Shown: positions 15,451-29,481 of the stretch, one piece after another
Layout: each line of letters opens with the position of its first letter
Position numbering within the stretch: the first letter of the stretch is position 1
Assembly: GCA_021904315.1 (NCBI GenBank)
Contig: CM038911.1
Coordinates: forward strand, 17,023,390-17,087,389
From: Sphagnum magellanicum
Taxonomy: Eukaryota > Streptophyta > Sphagnopsida > Sphagnales > Sphagnaceae
DNA: 64,000 nt
Reading direction: 5' to 3'
Program-made: the position numbers and the translations under genes
Notes under the pieces: model-generated
The model's input: the letters and a program-made list of their open reading frames with translations, nothing else
Told to the model about the DNA's origin: nothing
Databases searched by the model: none

Positions 15451-18400
15451 AATGTTGGGAATTACAATTATGTACATAGGCTTGCACTTTCAAATAAAAT
15501 TGTGTTAATAATTTGAACAAGGTCTCACAAATCAATTTTTAAAGCTAGATAAATGTTTTTGATTTAATGGATATTCTAAAAAAACAAGATTTTTTTTTCA
15601 TTGATCCATTTCATCCAATTCCTTGATTGTTTTTATCCATGCATCCCATGAGTTCTCAACATTTATCAAAATTTGAAAAGCCCCACATTTGGATATACAT
15701 TGGAATAAACCCATGTTGTGTAGGTAAATCATTTACTTGGATATACCCACCAAGTACATATATGTTATATTATTTATCTTAACTTATTTGTTAAAAATCA
15801 ATATACCTTATGAATCGATTCAACAACAAACTACAAATTAATTAATTAAATCTTAAATCTTAACTTCGGCACTTGTTTGTTTTAATTTTGAAAATTTTGA
15901 TAGGTAACGGTTATAAAAAATAATAAACATATTCTTTTTAAGTTTGTGGGATAGTCTAGTGTGTTTAGACTATCTCAATCTTAGGTTCTTGAATTTTAAA
16001 GTTTGCTATTCAAACCTAAGACTCAATATCTTGCAGATTTTTTATTTTATAAAATTTTTGGCACAAGTAACAAATATTTTTTCAAGAAAATGGCAAAACA
16101 AAAATATAATATAAGTTATGCCAAAATCGTTTAGGTACTAGGGTTATATGTGATAAAAGTGCACATGTTAAGAGTGGTAGTTGTGTGGTAAGATATATTT
16201 CCAATGGAAGACTCTTCTTTTGGGGGGGGGGGGGACATAACTTTCATGCTATTTAACAAAATTGGATTATTCAAAATTTTACATGAGTGCCAAGGGATGA
16301 ACTACAAAATACCAACAAATTCCATCACCAATCAAACACCAACTTCGATGTCATTGTCTTATGATACACTAAATGTTGAAATATAGATTTCTTTACCTCA
16401 CTTAAATATGAATCGAACATTTTGATTCTTTCATTTTGACATTGAATTTGGCCTCTAAAAAATATTTTAAAATATGGAAAATTTTCTTCATTTTTAATTA
16501 ATAAAAAATATGTGGCCATTTTTCACCCATACATGATTAAGGGGGTACCTAGACCTTACCCATCTACTAGAAAACTTAAATTTTGTATACCTAGACCCTA
16601 ACTTGATGAAATTTTTGGAGTGTTAATATACCCCTACCCAATGGGTATATATATATATATATAACAACATAACCACACAATACTAGAATAAACCCTCAAA
16701 AAAAAATGCCTAAATAATTTTAATGTATTGATGAATAGGACCAATTTTCTTTGGAAATCTTATGTGATCATTATCAATCATGCATGAAATTGAATAGTGG
16801 CATGGACACATTTAATTGTAAATGCAATAACAAATAATTAAAAAGCCTATTATTTGTCTGCAATTAAGTAATATTAAATATACATAAATGACAAATGACA
16901 AATCCATTTCATGGTTTTGTCATTTCTTAAAGACTATATCATATTGGAACTTTAATGTAATTGTTGGGATATGAAAAAATATGAAAATTTTGATAACCAT
17001 ATATGCCATATATCTAGCTTGGGTTGGAGGATATGGTTAATGGTTGGACTTGATTGAAGGAAAATTCAAAATTTGTTAAATAATCATAACATTATTAGAG
17101 CTAACATTGCATGTTAAGGTTTGGTTAAATCAAACATGAGGTGGGGGAGAATATACTTTAAATTGCATGTTGTCAAAGGCTTATTGATGCACTCCTAGGT
17201 TCATGAAATGGTATCAATGGTCTTTTTCAATTTTATGATAACAAAATTTGGAACATGGGGTATGTTCCAAAGGGTGTTTTCTTTAGTTTTCTACAAAGTG
17301 GACAAAGTGGGGATAATTGTGACAAGTTGATGTTCCTAAAAAAACACTCTTATTCCTCTTTAATTCACAAAATAGACATGGACATTACTACAATTACATG
17401 TCTTTTACACCCTTAGCATTGCGAATACAATGGTTAATGTGATTGAACTACTTGTCCTTGAAATGTCATTAGGGGAAACTTTTTTTCTATTTTGCTTCCC
17501 CCAAAATATAAATATGTTTGATATGACTAGGATGATGTTTTTTTCTAGTCATATTGAAATTTTCCATTACACTTTGCATGTGTGGTATTTATGTGATGTA
17601 GGTGCATACAATTTTATGATGAATTTAAGTCATTTCAAATGCAATGTGGCATGTGATGTGTCACATTTGTTAAATTTAGGTCAAATTGACAATGCTATTG
17701 AGGGAATTTAATGTGTTTAAGCATATAGGTGTCTAGGCTTCCCCTAAACCTTTAAGCATGTAAGTCTATATAATACCTCCCTTAAGCATGTGTGTGTGTA
17801 AACCCCTTAAGCATGATATGTGTGCAAGCTTTTGTTGGATATGAAAGTGTGATTTAAATGTCACAAACATGAAATTACAAAAAAAAAGGGTTTTTTGAAT
17901 TACACTAATACCAAAACAAATTGTGGAAAAGGTAAACCTAATTCTAAATCCAAACAGAAAAACATGAATAAACACAAAATATGTAAAACAAAATTTATTC
18001 TAATAACATATGAAAACATGAACATGAAACAAATGATATTATGATGCATAGTTGTACTTCATGTTGGTGTTAAACAAACTAAAAACAATAAGGGGTTCTA
18101 CTTGTATTTATATTTCTTTGGGGACCTACTTCAAATAAGCTCCCACATAGACTTCCATATGCCTATCACCTAAGGAACCTTCTTGAGAACCTTTTTAAAT
18201 TAGAAGTAAATTGCAAGTTAACTACAAGTTATGGATGAAAAATGAACAATGGTGGATGAACTTTATTCAATATGGATGAAAATAAGGTTCATGGATGAAA
18301 TTCATCTATGTTGATGTTGGTGATGATGTTGACAATGGTAATATTAGTGGTGATGTTATCCATGATGTTAATGATGATGCTAGGGATGCCGTCATGACAG

Positions 18401-20900
18401 CTCTTAGGCATGTAAGTGTGTAAGGCATACACAAGAAGTCTTGAAATGGACTCATCTTTATAACTATGTGTTGATATAATATGTTAGCATTTGAGAATGT
18501 AATGGGTTGGATAAGGATTTGGCTTATGCCCATTGGAAATGAGGGATTTAGTTCCCTTTTGTGAAACTTTATTCATATTTTCATGCCCATACTTGACCTC
18601 CTTGCCCAAAAGATCTACTTGCACAAGGAAAGAAGGCTTCCATGTCTAGGGGCCTAAACACCTACATGTTTAGGCTTACATTTCATATTTGATGTCCTTA
18701 TGTAATTTCATTGGTTAGTTGCAATTTATTAGCAATTTAAATTATAATTATGATTTATGTTACATGTCAATCAACATCAATTAGTGGTTATATCAAATTA
18801 AAGTTGAAATAGACAACCATGTTTTAACTACATCAACAAGAATTATGCTAGTTTTCAATCAAAACAAACATGACACAATGGACATAACTAGTAACTCGTT
18901 TAAGGTCCACATTATGGAATTATTATTTATGCATGTCCAAAATAATTAACCTTTTTATAATACAATCACCTTATTTAAAAGGTTGATTTGAGTAAAATTC
19001 AATCATGAAGGACGATGTACAAAACATAATTTGTAATAATGAAAGGGCACTGATGGGAATTGGACCCAAAATTAAATCACATATTCATTTTTGTTGATTC
19101 ACGCAAATTTTGCCACAATGTTGACCATAATGGATCATCTTCTCCCTATAGTATATTCCATACATTTTATGGTTGTCAACGGAAATTACATTTCAATGGC
19201 AAATTCCAAAAGTTTCAAATCTTTTCTTGACATTGAGACATTTTTGTGTTCCATTGACTTTGGGGTTCATAATTGCTAGGAAACTTGACTAAATGGAACA
19301 TGCAAATACACCATCTTGTATTTCATCACTAAATTTTTAACATTTGCCAACTTTTCAATCATTTGCTCTTCCAAATGGACATCTAAATGGTTGAAAAGAT
19401 ATTTTTAACAATTTGTGTTTTGACCTGTCAAATGGATTTTTTTTCAAAACAATTTTGATTTGGGAATGCAATGCAATATCATAGATTTGGATTAGATTTT
19501 CCAAACCTTGTCCAAAAATGTCAAGACTCCTAAAAAGTTTCCCAAAACAATAATGTAATTTGGGAATCTTTGAAAGGCCTCCCTTTGATTCCCAAGTAGA
19601 TTTCATTTTCATTTGGATGAATATTTCATTTTCACCATGTGTTAGGCTTGGCTTCAGCAAATTTCTTTGTTTCAACCCCAGCCTTGGTCATGAACGCAAG
19701 GCTAGGATCACAACATCCTAAAAGTTGGTTGTGAGCCCAACTTATGGTTGCAAGGGCTATAAGTAATCATTGCATTATATGAACAATGCTAAAGGTTTGG
19801 GTACTATCAAACAACACAACCATAATCTAGTAAATAAGCTATTGTTTGTTAATGTATTGAAGCCAACTAGTTTTGACAAATTGTGAATCAAGGTAGACAA
19901 GGGTTGTATTATCTTCAACCAAGGGTTAAAAGTAGTTTCAAAAAGCTAGTCATAAAACACCTAAGTTTGATATAAGGAGGTGCAATGCAACTCTTCAAAA
20001 GAAGAAGGCACCAACTTAGGAACGTATTGTTGAGTTCATCAAACACACTTGAAAGTGCAAAATAGAGGCATGGAAGAGGTGTGGAGCTTGATTTATGTAA
20101 TTCTAGATCTTGATAGTTTTAAGTTGTTTTGGATTGTGAAGGTGTGAGGCTTCATAGAACATAAGAACTCAAAAAGCTCATAAATAAAAAAGGCATGGAA
20201 GTTGTTGAACATGTGGAAGAGAAATATTTTTTATTCGGCAGGCCAGGGGGGAGAACCTTAGTTCGGAAGGAGGTATCAATAGAATGAGCAAACTGAATTA
20301 AGGGCCTCTAGGAACAATAAGGTAACCTTGTTATCATCAAAATCTAGTTCTTGAAAATACTATAGGCAAAACAACACCAAGAGTGAATGTGGTTTACAAG
20401 GGGAAATTTTTGAACACATACCAAAGGATTGAGAGCTGAAATAAATCTAGTTGGATAACTATGTCATAGGAGTGATTTCACACAAATTGTTTGGGTTGTT
20501 GGTAAGGAGGGAAGACAACTAGATGGGTTTCCTCATTGGAACTCACCATTAATCTAGATGATGTATCCAAGAAGGAATTATAATTTAGATTCCGTGAGAG
20601 CAATGGTAGCCTGCACATTGCAATGACCACTTGATCCATCAATCAAAGATAGAGACCTCAAACTTGTCGTGCCATTGCCACTTTAATTTAAAGGCATGTA
20701 TTAAATTTCTGCTTAACACCTTGGAATAAAGTGGCAAAGAAACCCAAAAGGTTGCAACTTCTTTACTTATACAACTCAACTCCAACATTTAGATCCAACC
20801 CATCACTTAGCTAATATGTTGAAAGTGAGAGAATCTTACCATATAACCTCTACATCAAAAGTTGGGATAGAAAACTATAAATAGTCAACACATTTCTGCA
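15451..20900. other. AT-rich intergenic DNA
   Basis: Mostly featureless AT-rich sequence. It contains a G run (16222-16234), a short TA repeat (about 16648-16663), small AAGCATGT reiterations near 17.72-17.83 kb and a GATGTT/GATGAT-rich stretch at about 18.30-18.40 kb. I found no supported coding region. Confidence 0.45.
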
Positions 20901-22624
20901 CTTCACAATCAACAATGGCATCCCAACTGCTGAGCGGTGAGGAAAACTAGGTCTGTCCTCCTTTGTGCATGATAGCACAAAGCGAGAAAGTGAAAAAACA
21001 TGTTATGGAATTGTCAAGAAGCTTAAGGGATCAAAATAGATGACCTACCAATATAAAATGTTTATGTCTTATGTCGATAACAAGCCTGATAGGATATTGG
21101 CACTACAACATCTGTGGTTCAACCTTCAAACATGCTTGACATGCTATGTGCACTGATGATTGCACTGCAAAGCCAACCTTCAAACATCTTGACATGCTAT
21201 GTGCACTAATCATAGCACTGCAAAGCATAGTTAGTTAATAATGTAATAAAGTATTGACTTGATAGGTATAGAAAGCCACAGTTCAGTAGTAGAATTCAAC
21301 AAATTAGGTGTGGATTCAATTGGTGAGAATGTACAGAGCAATACAGCCCAAAAATTGAATTGCAATACTAGAACTGTTTCCAAAGAAAAGACAAAATCTC
21401 CTAATGAGGTTATTGCAAGTAAAATCCTTCTACATGCAAAGCTATTCTTGCACACTTAAAAGATCGCATATTACAGCTTTGGTCTACCAAGGATTGATGA
21501 TGATTCCAAAATCATCTTGAAGTGAGGTACAAACTGTAAAATATGCCACTACTTCATATATCATATCACATTGATGATCCCCAACTGGCTTTCTCAATGC
21601 TAGGATGCTCAGGTGGCCAGTGTTTACTGTGTAAAGTCATAGAGCCCACAGGAAACTTGGCATTAATAACCTATCTGTATAATGTGCGCACACAATATAA
21701 ACATATCCCCTTCTTTCTTACAGTAAAATGAAGCCAACTTCAAGCATCATGGAAAGCAATTGTCAAGCGAACCAAAGCACAAAAGAAAACACTGATAATG
21801 GATATACACTTGCATGAACATCAAGCAAATAAAATATGAACAAACATTAACACTGGTAATGGATGTACACTCAGACCAACATCCTTAGCACATTACAGGA
21901 TTGTACAATGTGAACGTTCATCTCAAACAGAATAAAACACAGTAATACTCTTGCAACCAAACCTACCTGTCTGGAGTCTGGACTAACTCATGTACATATC
22001 TATGAAGAGGCCAGGAAATCTAGGAAATCCATTGTGGGTTGTCACCCATAATCACTATAGGACCTTTTGGACTATTTGCATACCAGGTCTGAGTAGATCA
22101 ATTTGTGTGAACTGCTCCATATTCTTCTCTTCAAAACAGGATTAGCTTGAAGGTTTGCCTGTCTCCTGCTATTGCTAAACAATCAGGGGCCTGGCTACAA
22201 GGGTACAACAATAAAAGCTATCTAGGTATATTGTCAGTGGCCACGCATCTATAGGGCACAAGGCTATATAGAAAGCAAGACTTAGGGTAGTCATGGATAC
22301 ATTCTCCCTCATGAACTCCCTTAGGGCTGGGATTTGGGATCTATGCTAAGGCAGAAAGTCTACAGTAAAAGCAAATATCTGATAAGTACATAAGTCACAT
22401 GTGTAGACCTTTCTTGAACCTAGGGGAACCATTTTCCTCAAGCTGAGTACCATCATTGCAGTAAGGCTGTCATGAAGTGTTGAATTCTAGCCCTAAAAGC
22501 TTTTGCTCTTTATCTTACTCTTCCTTTCTACAAGTTGCATGATTGCACAGGAACAAGCAAGTATAAACCTGAGTTGTACACAGCAGTACTGAACATAGGT
22601 GGAGTTACAGTGGTTCGCATAAAG
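20900..22624 (-). other. 3' flank of the JmjC gene
   Basis: The base composition becomes more balanced than in the intergenic DNA to the left, suggesting transcribed or recently genic DNA downstream of the JmjC stop codon. No coding exon could be supported. It contains two short tandem duplications (21119-21228, and about 21790-21880). Confidence 0.35.
21119..21228. repeat. Tandem duplication, about 54 bp x 2
   Basis: CAACCTTCAAACAT, then CTTGACATGCTATGTGCACT, then GCACTGCAAAGC, occurs twice in a row with a few substitutions and a one- or two-base indel. Confidence 0.85.
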
Positions 22625-25600
22625 TTAGCCTTCTCTTTGCTTGGGCTTGAACTTGGGACTGGGTAGAGGGATCCGTGGGTCAAGCCCACATTTCTTCAGC
22701 AATCGATCTCTGACTGAGCTGTTTGACTTGGTGAGCTTCTTAGGCAGAGGAGAAGTTCGGGGTGCCACTGAAACAATGGGCTTTGCTGCAGGTGAAGCTG
22801 GTGCTGTTTGCTGGAATCATCCAAAAAGTTCAAAATCCAGCACAGCAAAAGTTTACAATATTAACCCAAATTGTCCCTTCATTGAGCGGTACAGCATATC
22901 TATGAGATTGCAGAGAAAACCCCACAATAACACTTAAATGGTAACGACTATGTAAGTTCCAATCAAACCAAAACAACCATGATAAGAATGAGAGCGGTCA
23001 TAACGTTCACTTGCACAGTATCGGACCATCAACTTTGTCATGAATGGCAGCAAGTAGCTAATATTGCTTCCCACTAACTTCATAAGATCTAGACAGTGGG
23101 TGTAGATAAGTGTGTAATAATCTGGTAATCTCCGGCAGACAAGTAATACAATCTGCATCCTAAGTTTCTGTCACATTTCTGGAAGCATTGGGAAGGCTCA
23201 GTCATAATGTTCACAAGCACTCAAGAGACACATACACAGCTAATTCAAGAAGTCAATAGTATCATCACTTAAGCTGCAACAAGCTTGCCCCTTTACAACC
23301 AAGCATCTGAGTTTCAAGAATAGAGAATGTAATGATTAAGGCCTTCTCCACCTTAGACATATCCTTTAAGCACACCAATGGTGACTTCTTTGATGCAATA
23401 AAGTCAATAGAAAACATATCTCCAAGCTTGGACAGAAACCTCAAAAATAACAACTTGAACATACCCATTATGTCAAATCCATCCAAGCCAAAACAATTTG
23501 ACGAGAATGAGTGTGGGTGAGCACTATATAGCAATGAGTTCTTGGCTGGTCAGGTTGCAAGTCCCAGCACAATCACAACCAAAAGAGAATGGATTCTCAT
23601 TATAGTGAGAACTTCTGTGGTTGCAATCTCATAGAAATTGAAAGATAACTTGCTACTAAGGTTATCCAGAGTCAACAGATTAGCAAACAGGAAAAAGAGG
23701 AAACTAAAAAAAACAGAAGAGAAAAACCAAAAATAAGGAGAGCATTCAACTATAGTGACCATCACACATGCAGGTTTCGAGGCCTTCAACACCCACATGT
23801 ACGGTATTAACCACAGAGAAAATCTAATAACTCTCATGAGAATCAAGAAAATCCCTATACTCATGATTAAGAAAACCAGGACAAGACAAAAAAAAATTCA
23901 TTGGAAGTCAAAGAAAGACTTCCAAATAAGGACAGAAGAACCAGGAAGAAGAAAAGCACAAAAGGGTGGACTTTGAACAGCAACCATAAAACTAGCAGCA
24001 TGGACAACAGTGACAGTCTCTCACTTGTTCAGGGACAATCAACATCATGTATGATAGCAACTTAACCACAACTTACCCATTGATTTCATCAACTCCCTAC
24101 AGTGGGTATGGGGTAGCCGCTAGCCTGTGTACTGGGCTTCTATCATAAGTCCAGAAGCACTGTGAAGACTCAGCCATGATGCCGGCTGGCACCTAACACC
24201 AGGGAAGGGAAAAACATAGAGGAAAAAAGTGGGGAATTTTTTTAAAAAAAAGAGTCCATAAAATAGGAAGAAAAAACAGAATATAACAGACCAAAGGAAA
24301 ATGATAAATAGGACAAAGTGGGCTTCAAAAAGCTACCCATTTACAAGACTATATAAATCCATTCAGAAGACTATGAACACCAAAATTCCAAAAAAACCAA
24401 TTCTCTTTATTGAGCAAACCTGTAGTAATTGTTAAGAGAATCTTCAGAGGGTAGCCTTTACTCTTCAGAAGGACAATAGACTGCCTATCTGAGAAACAAA
24501 GAAAACTTTAGAACTACAAAGCCTCAAGAACCTGTAAAATTGACTATTGATGATGCCCAACTTAGCAGTAATGGACATTGGAATGAACATGAGGCATACA
24601 AATCACGTCGATAGCTGCATATCTGGTTGAGAACTTTCTATTGATGATCACAGGAAATACCTTAAGACTTTGCTTTACTGCTAAACCCTAGTTGCAAGAA
24701 GGGTCATTAGAGTAACTCTCATGAGGATCAAGAAATCTCCATACTCCTGATTAGGAAAGCTGGAACAAGGTTCAAAACTCTTTCTTAAAGTCAAAGAAAG
24801 AATTCCTTATTTTTTTGAAACCTCCATACTTTCAAATAGGAAAGCTGGAACAAGGTTCAAAACTTTTTCTTGAAGTCCAAGAAAGAATTCAAAAATAAGG
24901 ACTGAAGAACCAGAAAGAAGAAAAACACTGAAGGGGAAAACTTGAACAAAGAACAATAAAACTAGCAATATATATCTTTCATAAGAATAGAGAAATCTCT
25001 GTTCTTACGATGAAGAAGAAACAGCAAGGCTAACACTTCCTCAGGAAGTGTTATACAAAGAACAATAAAACTAGCAACATGAACAAAGGTGACAGTTGCT
25101 TACTTGTTCTGGGACCATCAACAATAACATGTATGATAGCTACTTATTTATCATTACATGTAAAAAGTAGTTGATGAATCAAATAAACAGGCTCAAAATC
25201 TTAGCAAGTTGCAAAGCATGCCCAATGCTAAGATCCAGATCACAAGGAGGGAAATCAGAAAACAAAAGAAGCAAATAAACCAAAGTCTTATACTTGGAAT
25301 TAAGTCTTGGTCATATATACAAAATTAAGTCTTTGTGTTCAAGATAGTGAAATGTGTATTGGCAATCACACTTTTAACTGGACCCCATTTTATGTTTCCA
25401 TGTCCATTGTGAATAGACCCACAAGATTTAATGAATGTCGAAAGCTCTCAAATTTAAGAACCAGTTTCTTAAACTGAGAGCTTGCATTGCTTGATACAAC
25501 TCAAAGATCATAGTGCTGGCACTTGCAGAGAGTCACCCAAAATAAAGTGTTTGAATGTCTTGCAACAAACTAGAACTCTGCTCTTGACCTTAGAAAAGGC

Positions 25601-28600
25601 CCTGAAGCAAGAATAAAGAAGGGGAAAGAAAGAGAAGTACAAAAGCATGGTGGTATCACCTTGTTCCTTGAGTGGGGATTACGACATTGTCGCTTTGACC
25701 ATGTATGCTTATCATCATCCACCTGGAAGTCATCATCTTGGTCATCGTCATCCAAGAACCCCCCTTCTGTGGGACTGAACTCATCATCTTCCTTATCATC
25801 CAATGCCTCCTCTCCCAATTGCCCTTCCTGCACATGGTTCACCAAAGAATTTTAGTTAACAGAAGTTCTGATTCACATCATATCCTTAAACGAGAACTCC
25901 AAAATTTGCATGGCATTTCTCTATGCAGTCCGCATGGAACTTTCAGGAACTGTGAAATTCTTTTGTAATAGGCATAACTGGAATATTCACTCTCAAACCA
26001 CTATGGGTGTTGCATTAAAAATGTCCATGATCAGTCAATGGACGTTGCAACCACCATAACCATTTACGACACCATAGAATGAACATAGAGCATGAACACA
26101 GTAAGAACACCAGAGAATGAACATAGTAAGGATCCAAGAGAAGGAAAGAACCTCTTGGGAAGTTAGGGTGTACCTCGGGAACACTTTCCCCTTGGGCAGC
26201 AGGGGAACTCCCAGTGGACAGGGGTCGTAGCTACAGTCCAACAAACAACTTCAGCCATTTCTGACATCTCATATAGCACTGTCTCTCTCTCATGCAGGCT
26301 GTGGCTTACAATGTGCTGCAGAACCTTCCAGACTTAGCAACAAAAAGCATGAAAGTTGGTTGAAGCCTCAAAATTTGAGTGATTGGGATTTGCATCCCAT
26401 TTTCAATGTACTAAGCAATCAACACATCAGCACAGCACACACCCAGAGAAAGTGTCAGTACCATGAGGCGGATTCGTGTTGGGGTACCTATGTCACCAGC
26501 TGCTGGTACAAATCCATCCTTCTGCTAGTCCAACCGCAATACAGCATTAGCATATGCCCAACCAAGACATCCATGAGCAATTGTAGTAAAAAATGACAGA
26601 CAGACAAACTTCCAACAACACTTTAAAATCCAGAGAAACTTCACTCAATTTTTTTTCAAAGCCACAAATCTGGTTTTTCTTTACAAAACCATCAAGTAAC
26701 TCATGGACAGCACCTTAAGACAGCTCTCCAATTCCTTGACTAACCCTGCAGGATCTGGAATTTGCTCACTCGTGTTGCATCCATCCTTTGACTGTTCACA
26801 ACATCACAGCACATCAGTGTTGCCACACATTTCACATCTAGAACAGAGCTTCAATGCACCATTCTTTTAGAAGTAGCCGATCCAAAGTGAAAGTTGCAAG
26901 ATTCTGCATATAAGGACATCAGAGTAGAGATGATTAACCCTAATCGTGGGGAGGTAGGTCAACCAACCTGCCGGAGCCAAATATCCAGGCATCGACAAAG
27001 GCTTACAAGCCCCTCCTTCTCCAAGGTGCTAACTTTGTTGAAAGCATCAACAGGAGCTTCAGTATTCTCTCCTTGCGGGTAAAGCAGTGCCATATAATGA
27101 GCAGCCGTGTGCCTGCAAAGCCTATCCTTCGGTTTTTTAGGGTACCATGGTCATGCATTCTGTGGCAAAATGTTTTGAATATCACTTGCACCCATTTTGC
27201 CTGCATTTTCTTTCACCTTTTATGTTCTAGATCCAAGAGAGGTAAGGTCATCAACATCAGGAAACAACCCAGGAAGTAAACATATGAAGGGATTCTTGAA
27301 CACACCACATGAGCTGCTTGTACAAAGGGAAGCGGAACTTGGAGCGTACTTTCAACCTCTCTTCCATTTGCCAAGTGTTCCATGAAAAAGGTCAAGGCAA
27401 CAAGATCACAAAACAAGGTGCTTTCTCTCCAATCCATTTCATCTCACATAATCTGCAGCTGAGAGTAAAATCATGTCTTGCTAATGAGTGCAATGTGGCA
27501 CCTACATGAAACATCTGCAAATATGTGTGGGAAGATATATATCAAGTTGGAGTGAGAGATTATAGCCAGTGAGGAAGTTGCCACCAATAACTATAGAGTC
27601 TTCTGGGGTCACTACACAATGAGGCCACCCTCCTGGTCTGCATTCACATCACAGCCAAAGTATATCCTTCCATGAGTATGGAACTATGAGCAACAGGATG
27701 ATGGTTCATGCCATATTCAACACAGAGAAGAGCATTCTTTTCTCTAAATCATGCTTACAGCAACAGTGTGTCCCCTGGTCCAAGCTCCAGCTTTTGACAT
27801 CCACTAGCTCGGTCTGCAAGAAATATGCTTGCCTGAACCTCCAACAAAACCTCTGAGACTTTCACTCTTCCCACATGTGAGAGCTCACAAGAGAGCTTAA
27901 AGGATGAAATGAACCCTACTTTGGGGACAAGGAAGTCACAGATGCCAGGCCTGACTATTCCAAGGTGATAAGAGCCAAGATTGAGGGTGGGAAAGATGAA
28001 GAACGTGCCTGCTTATCAGAAGATGACCACTCTTCGAACGCCATCAAATTGCCTTTGGTTGGAGGCACCAACAAAAACACCTTGCTACCACTGGGCCCCA
28101 CCAAAAAGCACCAGCACCAACACTTCGATGGGGTCAAGCCGAAGTGTCAATCTAAGCTCCAATTTTGCCGCTTGAGACCAAGACTAGATGTAAAACAAGA
28201 TATCTTGCTCCTGCCTTGAAGTGTGTATAGCCCCTAATCAGCACAACTTTGAGAATGGCCTCATCTGGTTGACTGGTCATCTAAAGTGCAGGCCCTTAAG
28301 GGCTTCAAAGGCATTGGGAGGAGATGAAGCGAGCAACCATGTTGAAGGTGGCCACCTCTGGAAAGGAGACCAAAGACCTAAGAGTTAGCCCAGAGGGACG
28401 AAGAGCCACTTGTCAGTTCTGTGTGTAGTCAGAGAAACGTCATCCTTAAATCTCTTCTTGGATTCTTTCAAAGGGCTATGTTCCTGTGTAAAACAGGAAG
28501 TGTTAGGGAGGAGTGGCATGGTCTACAACCTGAGAACATGGTACCAGACAGAAGAACCTCCAAAATCAACATGAAAATCCATGAAGCAGCCCGCCACACT

Positions 28601-29481
28601 CATCAGTGCATATAGCTGCACCTGCAAGACAAATCTTAAGAAATTAACAAACGAGTGCTCAATGAAATGGGGAACTAGAATGAAAATGACATAATGATCT
28701 AGGGTTCTTTGTTAGAAAGAGGTGTATCCCCAGTTGCAGTTCCCAATTTTCTTTGAGTTTGCAAACTAAATACAAGCAAGAGCTACATTCAAATGAGAAA
28801 GGTCTCACAAAGATGAAGCTCAACAATACCATTGGGGTGGGGGACTGAGAAGGAGGCCATGCCTTGTTCACCAAATCAAGCTCTTTCACCAGCAATGGTG
28901 CACTAACCTGCAGTACCTAGAAAATTTTGTCAATTCACTGCTTCAAAAAAGGAGAAGAATGCAGTCAGGCTATGGACATGCAGTCTGCCTGATGGCAAAC
29001 CATTGAACTCAGCGTAGGCATGAACCATCTCTGAGGTTTGCATGTTGCTGCCCTCCAATTGGGGAGGTGGAGCGAGAGAGAGAGAGAAGTCACACCAGAT
29101 CATGGAGCTTGGTGTTGGCAAGGTCCAGGGAGACCACATTCAGCAGAGGCTTCCTAGGGGTTGGTGAAGCAAAATATGTTGCCCATTCATCCATAGTGTA
29201 AATGGGTCCTTCTGACTGCAATGCCCAGGTAACAGCAAGCATTTGAAACCTGATTTCCAATCCATCTAGCAAACAGGATCATGCAATGTATAAAAAGCTA
29301 TCTCTGAAACACTCAAGGCTGAAATTCTGTAACTCAGCTTGTTCAGCCACTGCAAATCTTATATACCCAACAGTAGGAGTGAGGAAACTACACCTGTGTG
29401 GATACATCAATGGTGTTTATGTGTCGAGTACGGCCAACAAGGTCTGCAAGACGGTTGACTGTAATTTCGCCCTCTGGCACA
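22625..29481 (-). CDS. KDM2/KDM7-type JmjC histone lysine demethylase (resolved part)
   Basis: Thirteen minus-strand exons join in phase to 444 residues with no stop: 29481-29394, 29215-29096, 28907-28830, 28621-28530, 28090-28009, 27832-27759, 27637-27539, 27374-27306, 27112-26968, 26791-26714, 26230-26174, 25827-25660 and 22810-22625 (stop TAA). Order of motifs: [15 protein letters not shown] and [17 protein letters not shown] (the pre-JmjC signature of KDM2/PHF8 proteins), then [16 protein letters not shown] (iron-binding H and D), [20 protein letters not shown] (2-oxoglutarate lysine), [32 protein letters not shown] (second iron-binding H) and [20 protein letters not shown]. An acidic stretch ([10 protein letters not shown]) and a basic tail ([12 protein letters not shown]...KFKPKQREG) end it. 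The family removes methyl groups from histone lysines in the nucleus; site specificity cannot be read here. The last intron is about 2.8 kb and could hide an exon. The 26230-26174 exon is the least certain. The N-terminus is unresolved. Confidence 0.85.
23815..25145. repeat. Diverged duplicated blocks inside the last JmjC intron
   Basis: A block containing CTCTCATGAG(A/G)ATCAAGAAA, then AGTCAAAGAAAGA, AGAACCAG(G/A)AAGAAGAAAA and CAATAAAACTAGCA appears at about 23.82-24.05 kb and again at 24.71-24.98 kb. The distal part (AACTAGCA..ATG, ACTTGTTC.GGGAC, ATGTATGATAGC) recurs at about 25.06-25.14 kb. The copies are 80-90% alike by eye and non-coding. Confidence 0.7.
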
